Shown here in pieces: positions 9,289 to 20,128 of a stretch of DNA of 64,000 nt (positions within the stretch are counted from its first letter, which is position 1; every line of letters starts with the position of its first letter). A program made the position numbers and the translations under genes. Where the stretch lies: positions 34,898 through 98,897 of the forward strand of contig CAXTCN010000008.1 in assembly GCA_964242575.1 (NCBI GenBank), given 5' to 3'. Under the pieces are notes generated by a model. The model ran no database searches, had not been told where the DNA came from, and saw nothing but the letters and a program-made list of their open reading frames with translations. This stretch comes from JANPPS01 sp964242575. Its GTDB lineage: Bacteria > Pseudomonadota > Alphaproteobacteria > Acetobacterales > Acetobacteraceae.

Positions 9289-9927
9289 TCATCTATGTTC
9301 GGCGGCGCCCGTGTTGCCCAGGCCTCCGGCGCGCTCGACGAAGGCGGCCACCTCGGCCACGCCCTGGCCGGCCCGGATGTTGGTGAACACGAACGGCCGC
9401 TCGCCGCGCAGGCGCCGGCTGTCCCGGTCCATGACCTCAAGGCTTGCGCCCACCATCGGCGCCAGGTCGATCTTGTTGATCACCAGCAAGTCGCTGCGGG
9501 TGATGCCCGGGCCGCCCTTGCGGGGAATCTTGTCGCCGGCGGACACGTCGATGACGTAGATGGTCAAGTCGGCCAGCTCCGGGCTGAACGTCGCCGCCAG
9601 GTTGTCGCCGCCGCTCTCGATCAGGATGACGTCGAGCACCGGGAAGCGCCGCCGCAGCTCGGCCACGCCGGCAAGGTTCAAGCTCGCGTCCTCGCGGATC
9701 GCGGTGTGCGGGCAGCCCCCGGTCTCGATGCCGAGGATGCGCTCGGGCGGCAACGAGCCGGCACGGGTCAGGAACTCGGCATCCTCCTTGGTGTAGATGT
9801 CGTTGGTGATGGCGGCCATGTCATAGCGCGGCGTGAACGCACGGCAGAGCGCGTCCATCAATGCCGTCTTGCCGGTGCCGACCGGGCCGCCGATGCCGAC
9901 ACGCAGTGGTCCGTGCGGGTTGGTCAT
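9289..9927 (-). CDS. ureG: Urease accessory GTPase UreG
   Basis: A 212-aa SIMIBI-class GTPase that powers nickel insertion into urease with UreD, UreF and UreE. P-loop GPVGTGKT lies at residues 14-21. ETGGCPH holds the Cys-Pro-His nickel-binding motif, ESGGDN is Walker B-like, and NKIDL is the guanine-specificity motif. Its ATG overlaps the ureF stop (ATGA). It is the last gene of the urt-ure unit. Confidence 0.96.
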   Translation of the reverse strand: MTNPHGPLRVGIGGPVGTGKTALMDALCRAFTPRYDMAAITNDIYTKEDAEFLTRAGSLPPERILGIETGGCPHTAIREDASLNLAGVAELRRRFPVLDVILIESGGDNLAATFSPELADLTIYVIDVSAGDKIPRKGGPGITRSDLLVINKIDLAPMVGASLEVMDRDSRRLRGERPFVFTNIRAGQGVAEVAAFVERAGGLGNTGAAEHR

Positions 9928-10598
9928 GAGCGGAACAGCCTCGTATACTGGGTTTCGTGGCGCAGCGATGCGATGTCGGACCGGAAACACGCGCCGCCGA
10001 GGTCGTCCGGCCCGGCCATGCGCGAGGCCGTTGCGACCTCCTGCATCGCGCCCTCCAAAGCCGCCACGGTGCGCAGCCCGGCGGTTTGCCCCAGCGGCAC
10101 CAGGCGCACGGCGGCGCTGACCAAGTTCGTGACCAGGGCGTGCAGCAGCGCCAGGCAAGCCGCGTCCTCGTCCACCTCATGCGCGGCAGCGAGCGCGCCC
10201 ACCGCGATGGGGTAGGCGATCCGCTCCGTGCCGATCCGCTGAGCAAGCGCGTCCAGCAGCGGCGCGCCCCAGACTTGCGCGGCCAGCGCGAAAGCGCCGC
10301 CCTGGGCCAGCGTCTCGGCCTGGCGCTCCCGGCCCGGCTGCGCGGCGGCGGCCAGTTCGGCTAAATCCCCCAGCGTGTCCAAGTCCGACGCGCGGTAGGC
10401 ATGGCGCAGCAGCACCGCATCGGAGTGGCCCGCGCCGTGCCGCAGCACCGCGTCGAGCCACCGCGTGAGGTCCGCCTCCGTGTGCACGTCGCCCGCCTCC
10501 ACCGCCCATTCCAGGCCGTGGCTGTAGGCGTAGGCGCCGGTGGGGAACCCAGGCGATAACCAGGTCAGCAGCCGCACCAGGTCCTTAGTGCGCGTCAT
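9924..10598 (-). CDS. ureF: Urease accessory protein UreF
   Basis: A 224-aa all-helical urease chaperone that forms a complex with UreD and UreG during nickel activation. Family features are the N-terminal LSPGFPTGAYAYSHGLE and, after an Ala-rich helical body, a C-terminal segment with DIASLRHETQYTRLF. Its start lies inside the 3' end of ureE (14-bp overlap) and its stop overlaps the ureG start, so translation of the three genes is probably coupled. Confidence 0.95.
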   Translation of the reverse strand: MTRTKDLVRLLTWLSPGFPTGAYAYSHGLEWAVEAGDVHTEADLTRWLDAVLRHGAGHSDAVLLRHAYRASDLDTLGDLAELAAAAQPGRERQAETLAQGGAFALAAQVWGAPLLDALAQRIGTERIAYPIAVGALAAAHEVDEDAACLALLHALVTNLVSAAVRLVPLGQTAGLRTVAALEGAMQEVATASRMAGPDDLGGACFRSDIASLRHETQYTRLFRS

Positions 10599-11045
10599 CG
10601 TCGCCGTGATGGTGGTGCCCGCCGGCGTAGGCGCCTGCCTCCGGGTCGAACGGCGCGGACACCTCCAGGACGTGCCCGCCCAGGCCGCGCACCATGTCGG
10701 CGATCACGTGATCGGCGCGGATGCGCACCCGGCCGTCTAAAAGCTGCACCGGCAGGTGCCGGTTGCCAAGATGCCAAGCGATCCGCACCAACGCGTCGGG
10801 GGAGGGGGCGTGCAGCTCCAGCAGCGCCTCCGGCCGGGCCTCGACCTGCACGACGCCGCCGCCGTCCAGCAACAGCCCGTCGCCGTGACGCAGGCGAGTT
10901 GCCTGTGGCAGGTCCAGCAACAGGTCGGAACCCGCCTCGGTCCGCAACAGGATGCGGCGGCGGTGGCGGCGGTCCCAATCGATCAGCACGCGGTCCACCG
11001 GCGCGCCGTTCCAGGTCGTGGCGGGCAAGACGGCGGCGGCGCGCA

Positions 11046-11046
<1 letters not shown>
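10585..11046 (-). CDS. ureE: Urease nickel metallochaperone UreE
   Basis: A 153-aa protein that delivers nickel to the UreD/F/G complex. The N-terminal beta domain carries RRILLRTEAG and a GDGLLLD segment. The C-terminal metal-binding domain includes LGNRHLP with the conserved His. The protein ends in a His/Asp-rich tail (GGHHHHGDDDAH) suited to Ni(II). The start overlaps the ureC stop by one base (TGATG). Confidence 0.95.
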
Positions 11047-12748
<1,702 letters not shown>

Positions 12749-12752
<4 letters not shown>

Positions 12753-13060
12753 TGGTCCAAGTCCCCCATGACATCGCCGCGGAAGCCCCAAACCTGGCGC
12801 GCGCCGCGGAACGGCACGAGCGTGACCGGCCTGGTTTGCCCGGGTTCGAAGCGCACCGCGGTGCCGGCGGCGATGTCCAGCCGCTGGCCGCGCGCGGCAG
12901 CCCGGTCGAAGCGCAGCGCCGGATTGGCCTCGGCGAAATGGTAGTGGCTGCCGACCTGGATGGGCCGGTCCCCAGTGTTGGCGATCTGCAGCTCCGTGCG
13001 CGGCTGCCCGGAGTTCAGCTCGATGTCGCCGTCAGCGGTGAGCACCTCGCCGGGGATCAT
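12749..13060 (-). CDS. ureB: Urease beta subunit UreB
   Basis: A 103-aa structural subunit of the (UreABC)3 urease. It begins MIPGEV and contains NTGDRPIQVGSHYHFAEAN and the C-terminal GFRGDVMG, all typical of UreB. The start overlaps the 3' end of the coiled-coil gene X by 4 bp (ATGA), so X is translated between ureA and ureB. Confidence 0.97.
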
Positions 13061-13395
13061 TTCAGCACGGCCAGCGCAGCGAGGCCGCAGGCATAAGCGG
13101 TGAGCAGGACGGCGAGGATGCCCCACATGTATGTCTTGGACGGCATGCCGGCCAATGAGGTCCGGACCTCCGACCGCAAATCCGCTATTTCGACTTTTAC
13201 GTCCGCCAGCTCGGCCTTGGTGGCAAGATACGGCAGGGTCGCCTGCAACTGGGCGTCGATGCGGATGATCATCGGCTCAAGACGGCCGAGCACCGCCTTT
13301 ACGTCCCGCATGTCCTCCTCAAGCCGGCCAACGCGCGCTTCCATGCCGGGATCATGCGGACCCTCGCCGCCCGGCGCAACCGTGTCGGGCGTCAC
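13057..13395 (-). CDS. Small coiled-coil membrane protein inside the urease operon
   Basis: A 112-aa protein with no urease homology. An N-terminal Gly/Pro-rich stretch leads into a charged helical region (EARVGRLEEDMRDVKAVLGRL, then KAELADVKVEIADLRSEV) with the heptad look of a coiled coil. It ends in one hydrophobic segment (about residues 89-110), so it is probably a C-terminally anchored inner-membrane protein with its coiled coil in the cytoplasm. It starts at a GTG overlapping the ureA stop (GTGA), and its stop overlaps the ureB ATG. It is therefore translationally built into the operon. Similar short coiled-coil/TM proteins occur widely with unknown roles. A membrane-tethering or assembly role here is a guess. 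Confidence 0.75.
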   Translation of the reverse strand: MTPDTVAPGGEGPHDPGMEARVGRLEEDMRDVKAVLGRLEPMIIRIDAQLQATLPYLATKAELADVKVEIADLRSEVRTSLAGMPSKTYMWGILAVLLTAYACGLAALAVLK

Positions 13396-13694
13396 CGGAT
13401 CGGCTCGTGCACGGTCACGAGCTTGGTGCCGTCCGGGAACGTCGCCTCCACCTGCACGTCAGCGATCATTTCCGGCACGCCCTCCATCACCTGGTCGCGC
13501 GTCAGCACCCGCGCGCCGTGTTCCATCAAGTCCGCGACGCTGCGCCCGTCGCGCGCGCCCTCCACCACGAAATCCGCGATCAGCGCCACCGCCTCCGGGT
13601 GGTTCAGCCGCACGCCGCGCTCCAGCCGGCGCCGGGCGACGCTGGCCGCCATGCTGACCAGCAGCTTGTCCTTCTCGCGCAGCGTCAGGTGCAT
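13392..13694 (-). CDS. ureA: Urease gamma subunit UreA
   Basis: A 100-aa structural urease subunit. Diagnostic pieces are the N-terminal LTLREKDKLL, LNHPEAVALI, DLMEHGARVL and the C-terminal FPDGTKLVTVHEPI. A strong GAGGGAGGA ribosome site precedes the ATG at 13694. It follows ureD by 10 bp and its stop overlaps gene X. Confidence 0.98.
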   Translation of the reverse strand: MHLTLREKDKLLVSMAASVARRRLERGVRLNHPEAVALIADFVVEGARDGRSVADLMEHGARVLTRDQVMEGVPEMIADVQVEATFPDGTKLVTVHEPIR

Positions 13695-13704
13695 GCGTCC
13701 TCCC

Positions 13705-14538
13705 TCAACACTGCCACACCCGCGGCAGGGGACGCCCGGCGCGCAGCACGGCCAAGGCTGCCACAATCGCGGCGCGAAGGCACGCCCCGTCCGGAGCCGC
13801 CACGCGCGCCACCAGCAACCCGTCCCAGGCGCTCGCCCCCGCCTCGAACCCGGCCAACGCCGCCCGCACGCCATCGAGCCGGCCGGCCGCGTCCACCGCC
13901 GCGTGCACCAGCGTCGCCACTGCGCGGGCACCGGCGCCGCTGGCTGGGCCGTCCAGCACGGCAGCGACCGGACCATCGAGGCGGACCCTGTCATGCAGCA
14001 CGACCCGGCCGTCACGCCGCACCTCGAACAGGTCCCGCAATCGGGCGTTGCGCACCTCCTCGCCACGCGCAGTCCGGCCGAACACCAGCCGCTCGACGCC
14101 GAGGAACCAGGCATCCGCGTGAAGCTCAACCTCCAGCCGGCGGTCCAGCGCGCAGCCGTCGAACAGGATCGCCTCCTGTGGCAGCCATTCCAGCGCGGCT
14201 CCCGGCGCGACCTTGATCCCGGTGCGGATTAAAGCTGGCGCAGCGCCGGGCAACGCGCGGTAAAAGCGCTCCGCCGCCTGGCCCGCCACCGTCGCCGCGG
14301 TGCCCGGCCCGGCCGATACGCGGCTGGTCAGCACGTCCCCCGCCGCCACGCCGCCGGCCGTGTTGATGGTGACCGCGCCGGCCCACGCGCCCTGCTCTGG
14401 CCGAGGAAACCGCGCTTTGAGGCAGCCTTCCTGGCGCAGGCCGTCCAACACCGTGGCGCCCTCCCGGTGCTTGAACGACAAGTGCAGCGTCCCCCGCGCG
14501 CGCTGGTGCGTCTCAAACGAGCAGGCGGCGTCGGACAT
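13705..14538 (-). CDS. ureD: Urease accessory protein UreD
   Basis: A 277-aa urease chaperone (UreH in some species) that scaffolds nickel delivery. Motifs typical of UreD include INTAGGVAAGD, the ERFYR region and LEWLPQEAILFDG. The ATG at 14538 lies within the 3' end of urtE, a 26-bp overlap that joins the urea transporter and urease genes into one unit. Confidence 0.94.
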   Translation of the reverse strand: MSDAACSFETHQRARGTLHLSFKHREGATVLDGLRQEGCLKARFPRPEQGAWAGAVTINTAGGVAAGDVLTSRVSAGPGTAATVAGQAAERFYRALPGAAPALIRTGIKVAPGAALEWLPQEAILFDGCALDRRLEVELHADAWFLGVERLVFGRTARGEEVRNARLRDLFEVRRDGRVVLHDRVRLDGPVAAVLDGPASGAGARAVATLVHAAVDAAGRLDGVRAALAGFEAGASAWDGLLVARVAAPDGACLRAAIVAALAVLRAGRPLPRVWQC

Positions 14539-15202
14539 CGGCCTCGTCGAGCAAGCTGGCCGGGCCGAACAGCGCGATGCTGCCCCGGTCCATGACGGCG
14601 ACGGTCTGCGCCAGCTCACGCGCAAACTCAAGGTACTGCTCCACCAGCAGGATCGCCATCCGGCCGCGCAGCAGGGCGATGACGCGGGCGATGTCCTTGA
14701 TGATGCTTGGCTGGATGCCCTCGGTCGGCTCGTCCAGCAACAACAGCCGCGGCCGCATCACCAGCGCGCGGGCAATGGCGAGCTGCTGTTGCTGCCCGCC
14801 CGAAAGGTCGCCGCCCCGGCGTCGCAGCATGGTGCGCAACACGGGAAACAGCTCGAACACCTCGTCCGGCACCCGGCGCTGGCCGCGCGGCAGCACGGCG
14901 AACCCGGTCTCCAGGTTCTCCCGCACCGTCAGCAGCGGAAAGATGTCGCGCCCCTGCGGCACCGAAGCGATGCCGCGCCGCGCCCGCTCGTATGGCGCCA
15001 GCCCCGTGATGTCGTCGCCCTCCCAGCGCACCCGGCCGCGGCTGACCGGGTGCGCGCCGGTTATGGCGCGCAACAGGCTGGTCTTGCCCACCCCGTTGCG
15101 GCCCAGCACGCAGGTGACGGCCGCGCCCTCCACCTCCAATGAGACGCCGCGCAGCGCGAGCGATGCGCCGTAATGCAGGTCGATTCCCTCGACATTCAAC
15201 AT
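14513..15202 (-). CDS. urtE: Urea ABC transporter ATPase UrtE
   Basis: A 229-aa ATPase of the branched-chain-amino-acid/urea importer class (LivF-like). Walker A is GRNGVGKTS, the signature is LSGGQQQQ, and Walker B is LLLLDEPTEGIQP followed by the typical UrtE stretch IIKDI. It works with UrtD on the UrtBC permease. It lies directly after urtD and overlaps ureD, so the urea context is strong. Confidence 0.95.
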   Translation of the reverse strand: MLNVEGIDLHYGASLALRGVSLEVEGAAVTCVLGRNGVGKTSLLRAITGAHPVSRGRVRWEGDDITGLAPYERARRGIASVPQGRDIFPLLTVRENLETGFAVLPRGQRRVPDEVFELFPVLRTMLRRRGGDLSGGQQQQLAIARALVMRPRLLLLDEPTEGIQPSIIKDIARVIALLRGRMAILLVEQYLEFARELAQTVAVMDRGSIALFGPASLLDEADVRRRLLV

Positions 15203-15203
15203 G

Positions 15204-15959
15204 TCACCGGCCCAGGTACACTTCGACCACCCGGGGATCGGCGCTCACCGCGTCGATGCTGCCCTCGCTCAGCACGCGCCCCTCATGCAGCACCGTCACC
15301 TTCACGCCCAACGCGCGCACGAACGCCATGTCGTGCTCCACGACCACCACGCCGCGGGTGCGGTTGATCTCGCGCAGCAGCTCGGCCGTCTGCTCGGTCT
15401 CGGCGTCGGTCATGCCGGCCACCGGCTCGTCCACCAGCAGCAGGCGCGGCTCCTGCGCCAGCAACATCCCAATTTCCAACCACTGCTTCTGCCCATGGCT
15501 GAGCGCCCCCGCCACCCGGTGCCGGTGCGTGCCGAGCCGTGTCGTTTCCAGCACCGCATCAATCCGTTCACGTTCGGCCACGCTCTCACGCGCACGCAGG
15601 GTGAAGGACGGTCGCCGGTCGCCTGCCAAGGCCAGCAGCAGGTTGTCCCACACCGTCAGCGGCTCGAACACGGTGGGCTTCTGGAACTTGCGGCCGATGC
15701 CGAGCGCCGCGATGGCCGGCTCATCCAGCCGGGTGAGGTCCGTCTCGGCGCCGAACACGACGCTGCCCTGGTCCGGCCGGGTCTTGCCGGTGATCACGTC
15801 CATCATCGTCGTTTTACCCGCGCCGTTCGGGCCGATCACCGCGCGCATCTCGCCAGGCGCCAGCACGAGCGACAGGGTGTTGAGCGCACGGAACCCATCG
15901 AAGCTGACCGACACGCCGTCCAGGTACAACAGCGTGTCAGCCGCGCCGGCGAACGTCAC
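15204..15959 (-). CDS. urtD: Urea ABC transporter ATPase UrtD
   Basis: A 251-aa LivG-like ATPase. Walker A is GPNGAGKTT. LSHGQKQWLEIG is the non-canonical signature typical of UrtD, Walker B is LLLVDEPVAG, and the His switch is VVEHDM. The start is a GTG at 15959 that overlaps the urtC stop (GTGA). It pairs with UrtE to energise UrtBC. Confidence 0.95.
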   Translation of the reverse strand: MTFAGAADTLLYLDGVSVSFDGFRALNTLSLVLAPGEMRAVIGPNGAGKTTMMDVITGKTRPDQGSVVFGAETDLTRLDEPAIAALGIGRKFQKPTVFEPLTVWDNLLLALAGDRRPSFTLRARESVAERERIDAVLETTRLGTHRHRVAGALSHGQKQWLEIGMLLAQEPRLLLVDEPVAGMTDAETEQTAELLREINRTRGVVVVEHDMAFVRALGVKVTVLHEGRVLSEGSIDAVSADPRVVEVYLGR

Positions 15960-17047
15960 GTCGCGGCCTCCTGCGGCGGCGTGGCCCGGCGCTGCGGTCG
16001 GCGCAATCCGACGATGCCGCGCGGCAGGAACAAGGTCACCACGATGAACAGCGCGCCCAACGCGAACAGCCACACTTCAGGCAGGCTGCCGGTCAGCACG
16101 GTTTTGGCAAGGTTCACCAGCACTGCGCCAAGGATCGGGCCGTACAGCGTGCCCCGGCCGCCGACCGCGACCCAGATGGCGGCCTCAATCGAGTTCGCCG
16201 GGGCGAATTCGCCGGGGTTGATGATGCCGACTTGCGCCACATACAACGCGCCGCCGACGCCCGCCATCGCCGCCGAAAGGGTCCAGACCACCAATTTGTA
16301 GCTCTCGGGCCGGTAGCCCAGGAACCGGGTGCGGCTCTCGGCGTCGCGCACCGCCACCAGCACCTTGCCAAAGCGCGAACGGACCAGGCCGCGCGCCAGC
16401 ACGAACATGCCGCACAGCGCCAGCGCCGTCGCCAGCAGCAACCCGGATCGCGTGCTGTCGGCGCTCAGCCGGAAGCCCAGCAGCTCCTTGAAGTCGGTCA
16501 GGCCGTTGTTGCCGCCAAAGCCCATGTCGTTGCGGTAGAACGCCAGCAACAGGGCGTAGGTCAGCGCCTGGGTGATAATGGACAGGTACACGCCAGTGAC
16601 CCGGCTGCGGAACGCCAGCCAGCCGAACAGCGCCGCCAACGCCGCCGGAACCAATACGGCCATCAACAGCGCAAACGCGAACCAATCGAAGCCGAGCCAG
16701 TACCACGGCAGCTCGCGCCAGTTCAGGAACACCATGAAGTCCGGCAGCGCCGCGCCATACTGCCCGCGGCTGCCGATGCCCAGCAGCAGGTGCATGCCCA
16801 TGGCATAACCGCCCAGCGCGAAGAACGCGGCGTGGCCGAGGCTTAGGATGCCGGCGAAGCCCCACACCAGGTCCACCGCGAGCGCCAGGATGGCGTAGCA
16901 GAGGTACTTGCCCACCAGTGACACCACGTAAGTCGGTACGTGCAGCGCATGGCCCGGCGGCGTCCCGAGGTTCAGCCCGGCCAGCAGCGCCGCGCCGCCC
17001 AACACCAGCCCGACCGTGAGTGGGGTGGCGACATCGCGCGGCCTCAT
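15956..17047 (-). CDS. urtC: Urea ABC transporter permease UrtC
   Basis: A 363-aa LivM-like inner-membrane permease with many hydrophobic segments and the family stretch VWGFAGILSLGHAAFFALGG. The late sequence WVAVGGRGTLYGPILGA is also typical. Its ATG overlaps the urtB stop (ATGA). It forms the transmembrane channel with UrtB. Confidence 0.95.
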   Translation of the reverse strand: MRPRDVATPLTVGLVLGGAALLAGLNLGTPPGHALHVPTYVVSLVGKYLCYAILALAVDLVWGFAGILSLGHAAFFALGGYAMGMHLLLGIGSRGQYGAALPDFMVFLNWRELPWYWLGFDWFAFALLMAVLVPAALAALFGWLAFRSRVTGVYLSIITQALTYALLLAFYRNDMGFGGNNGLTDFKELLGFRLSADSTRSGLLLATALALCGMFVLARGLVRSRFGKVLVAVRDAESRTRFLGYRPESYKLVVWTLSAAMAGVGGALYVAQVGIINPGEFAPANSIEAAIWVAVGGRGTLYGPILGAVLVNLAKTVLTGSLPEVWLFALGALFIVVTLFLPRGIVGLRRPQRRATPPQEAAT

Positions 17048-18618
17048 GCCTCGGCCGCCCGGCCGCGCAACGGGAACATGCCGCGCGGCCGGCGCTGGAT
17101 GAACAGCACCAGCAGGCACAGCACCACGATTTTCCCCAGCACGGCCCCGGCGACCGGCTCCAGGAACTTGTTCACCATGCCCAGCGTCAGCGCGCCCACC
17201 ACGGTGCCCCACAGGTTGCCGACGCCACCGAACACCACGACCATGAAGCTGTCGATGATGTAACCCTGGCCCAGGTTGGGGCTCACGTTGTCGATCTGGC
17301 TCAGCGCCACCCCCGCCATGCCCGCGACGCCGGAGCCGAGGCCAAAGGTCGCCGCGTCAACCCAGGGCGTGCGGATGCCCATCGCCGCCGCCATGCCACG
17401 GTTCTGCGTCACCGCGCGCATCTGCAACCCGAGCGGCGTCAGGCGCAGCACCGCCATCAGCGCACCCAGCACCAGCACGGCGAAAACGATGATGGCCAGC
17501 CGGTTGTAAGTGATGGTGAGCTGGCCGAACTGCGCCGCGCCGCTCATCCAGGCCGGGGTGCCGACTTCGCGGTTGGTCGGCCCGAACAATGACCGCACCG
17601 CCTGTTGCAGGATAAGCGACAGGCCGAACGTCGCCAGCAGCGTCTCCAACGGGCGGCCATACAGGAAACGGATCAGCCCGCGCTCGATCAGCACGCCGAT
17701 GCCGCCGGCCACCAGGAACGCGAGCGGCGCCGCCAGGAACAGGCTGGCGCCGAACCAACCGGGGGCGTAGGCGCGCACCGCCTCCTGTACCAGGAATGTC
17801 ACATAGGCGCCGATCATCACCATTTCGCCGTGCGCCATATTGATGACGCCCATCACGCCGAAGGTGATGGCGAGCCCGGCCGCCGCCAGCAGCAGCACGG
17901 AGCCGAGGCTCAGCCCGTAGTAGGCTCCCTGCAGCAGGCCCCACAGCCGCAGGTTCCAATCAATGGCGACCACTGCGGCGGTAGCGGCGGACTGCACGGC
18001 TTCGGGCTGTGGCCCCAGCGACGTCAACAAGCCGCGTGCGTCGAGGTCGCCGCGGTCACGCATGATGGCGATGGCGGCCAGGCGATCCGGCTCGGCGGTG
18101 TCGGACCCGGCCAGCAACGCGGCGGCGCGGGCCTGTTGCATGGTGCGGCGGACGCTGGCGTCACTCTCCTGCGCCAAAGCGCGGTCGAGCGCGGGCAAGG
18201 CAGCGGCGTCGCGCGACTTGAACACCGCCTCGGCGGCGCTGGCTCGGGACGCTGGGTCGGGCGCGAACAGCCGCAGGCCGCCCATCGCCGCGTCCACCGC
18301 CCGGCGCACCGCGTTGTTGACCCGCACCGGTCGCGGCGTCCCGGTCGCGGGCGCGCCGGTCAGCGCATCCAGCACGGCCCCGCCGGGGTCGCGAACGAAC
18401 AGCGCGCCGTCAGGGCCGGCCAACAGCCGTCCGGCCTGCAACGCGCCCAGCACTGGGGCGGCCGCCGGGTCGCCCGAGACCGCCAGGGCCTCGACGCCGC
18501 GCCGCACCTCCTCGAAGTTGCTGGAGGCCAGTTGGCTGAACGACGCCGGTTGCGCCCCGGCCGTTGCCGAAAACGTAATCAGCGCTAAGGCAACAAGCTG
18601 GATCAGCCCCCGCCGCAC
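17044..18618 (-). CDS. urtB: Urea ABC transporter permease UrtB
   Basis: A 524-aa LivH-like permease. As usual for UrtB, a signal peptide (ends near SATAGAQ) and a soluble periplasmic N-terminal domain of about 200 residues precede the membrane part. In the membrane part, VMGVINMAHGEMVMIGAY and the later NLGQGYIIDSFMVVVFGGVGNLWGTVVGA are characteristic. It starts at a GTG at 18618, overlapping the end of urtA by 16 bp. Confidence 0.95.
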   Translation of the reverse strand: MRRGLIQLVALALITFSATAGAQPASFSQLASSNFEEVRRGVEALAVSGDPAAAPVLGALQAGRLLAGPDGALFVRDPGGAVLDALTGAPATGTPRPVRVNNAVRRAVDAAMGGLRLFAPDPASRASAAEAVFKSRDAAALPALDRALAQESDASVRRTMQQARAAALLAGSDTAEPDRLAAIAIMRDRGDLDARGLLTSLGPQPEAVQSAATAAVVAIDWNLRLWGLLQGAYYGLSLGSVLLLAAAGLAITFGVMGVINMAHGEMVMIGAYVTFLVQEAVRAYAPGWFGASLFLAAPLAFLVAGGIGVLIERGLIRFLYGRPLETLLATFGLSLILQQAVRSLFGPTNREVGTPAWMSGAAQFGQLTITYNRLAIIVFAVLVLGALMAVLRLTPLGLQMRAVTQNRGMAAAMGIRTPWVDAATFGLGSGVAGMAGVALSQIDNVSPNLGQGYIIDSFMVVVFGGVGNLWGTVVGALTLGMVNKFLEPVAGAVLGKIVVLCLLVLFIQRRPRGMFPLRGRAAEA

Positions 18619-19904
18619 TTACCGGTCTTCACGTTGAAGTTGCCGCAGCTCAGCGGCGCACGCCAATCGGCGATCAGGTCGCGCGATCCCTCCAGGTGCG
18701 GCGACCACTCTTGCGCCACGATGGCGCCGGGCGTCTGGCTCACGATGTTGAACTGCCCGTTCTCCTGTATTTCGCCAATCAGCACGGGTTTTGTAATATG
18801 ATGGTTCGGCATCATCGCCGACAGCCCGCCGGACAGATTCGGCACCGCGACGCCGACCATGGCGTCGATCACCTTGGCTGGGTCGGTCGTGCCGGCCTTT
18901 TCCACCGCCTTCACCCACATGCGGAAGCCGATGACGTGCGCCTCCATCGGGTCGTTGGTCACGCGCTTCGGGTTCTTGATGAAGGCGCGCCACCGGTCGA
19001 TGAATGCCTTGTTGTCGGCATTGTCCACGCTCATGAAGTAGTTCCACGCCGCGAGATGCCCCACCAGCGGCTTGGTGTCGATGCCGGCCAGCTCCTCCTC
19101 GCCGACGCTGAACGCCACCACGGGAATGTCGGTCGCCTTGAGGCCCTGGTTCGCCAGCTCCTTGTAGAACGGCACGTTGGCGTCGCCGTTGATCGTGCTG
19201 ACCACCGCGGTCTTTTTGCCAGCCGAGCCGAAGCGCTTGATCTCGGCCACGATGGTTTGCCAGTCCGCATGGCCGAACGGCGTGTAGTTCACCAGGATGT
19301 CGGCCTGCGCCACGCCCTTCGACTTGAGGTAGGCCTCCAGGATTTTGTTGGTGGTGCGCGGGTACACGTAATCGGTGCCGGCCAGCACCCAGCGCTGCAC
19401 TTTTTCCTCCGCCATCAAGTAATCGACCGCCGGCACCGCCTGCTGGTTCGGCGCGGCGCCGGTGTAGAACACGTTGCGGCTGCTTTCCTCGCCCTCGTAC
19501 TGGACGGGGTAGAACAGGATGTTGTTCAGCTCCTCGAACACCGGCAGCACGCTTTTACGGCTGACGCTGGTCCAGCAGCCGAACACCGCCGCGACCTTTT
19601 GCACCTGGATCAGCTCGCGCGCCTTTTCAGCAAATAGCGGCCAGTTGCTGGCGGGGTCGGTCACCACGGCCTCCAGCTTGCGGCCGAGCACGCCGCCGCG
19701 GCCGTTCTGCTCCTCGATCAGCATCAGCATCACGTCTTTCAGCGTCGTTTCGCTGATGGCCATGGTGCCGGACAGGCTGTGCAGGATGCCAAGGCGGATC
19801 GGCCCGGCCGGTTGCGCCTGCACGGGCTGGAACACTGTGGCGGCCAACAGGCTGGCAGCCGCGGCAATCAGAGTACGGCGAGGCAAGTCTCGTATCGTCA
19901 GCAT
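18603..19904 (-). CDS. urtA: Urea-binding periplasmic protein UrtA
   Basis: A 433-aa substrate-binding protein. The N-terminus is positively charged (RDLPRRTLIA) and leads into a signal peptide cut near VQAQ; no lipobox is seen. The mature part starts IRLGILHSLSGTMAISE and includes AVFGCWTSVSRKSVLPV and FYPVQYEGEE, which are diagnostic of urea/short-amide binders. The ATG at 19904 has AGGAGA upstream. It is first in the urtABCDE-ure unit, so the promoter should lie in 19905-20128. Regulation by nitrogen status is likely by analogy, but no clear NtrC or sigma-54 site was found. Confidence 0.95.
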   Translation of the reverse strand: MLTIRDLPRRTLIAAAASLLAATVFQPVQAQPAGPIRLGILHSLSGTMAISETTLKDVMLMLIEEQNGRGGVLGRKLEAVVTDPASNWPLFAEKARELIQVQKVAAVFGCWTSVSRKSVLPVFEELNNILFYPVQYEGEESSRNVFYTGAAPNQQAVPAVDYLMAEEKVQRWVLAGTDYVYPRTTNKILEAYLKSKGVAQADILVNYTPFGHADWQTIVAEIKRFGSAGKKTAVVSTINGDANVPFYKELANQGLKATDIPVVAFSVGEEELAGIDTKPLVGHLAAWNYFMSVDNADNKAFIDRWRAFIKNPKRVTNDPMEAHVIGFRMWVKAVEKAGTTDPAKVIDAMVGVAVPNLSGGLSAMMPNHHITKPVLIGEIQENGQFNIVSQTPGAIVAQEWSPHLEGSRDLIADWRAPLSCGNFNVKTGKCGGG

Positions 19905-20128
19905 GGGTTGTCTCCTGTATCCGGGGCCGCCCGGTTGCAAAGGTAAATGCAATCCGCGTGCCGGGCCAATGTCCCATGCCGCGGCATGGTATGCTGATTT
20001 TGAGCGCAATCCGCGCCTGAGTTGCCCGTGTTGCGCGCAAATCGCCCGGCCGGTGGGGTTACCGAAACCTGCCGCAGCATCACTTGCGCGAGGGCCGCCA
20101 GTCCGGCGGCGCTGACCCGGAGCCTCTA

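Noticed and set aside
10585..10640. His-rich sequence at the end of ureE as a possible repeat anomaly
   Set aside because: A His-rich C-terminal tail is normal for UreE and serves nickel binding.
13354..14232. Plus-strand open frames across ureA and ureD
   Set aside because: They lie opposite clear urease genes and show no recognisable sequence.
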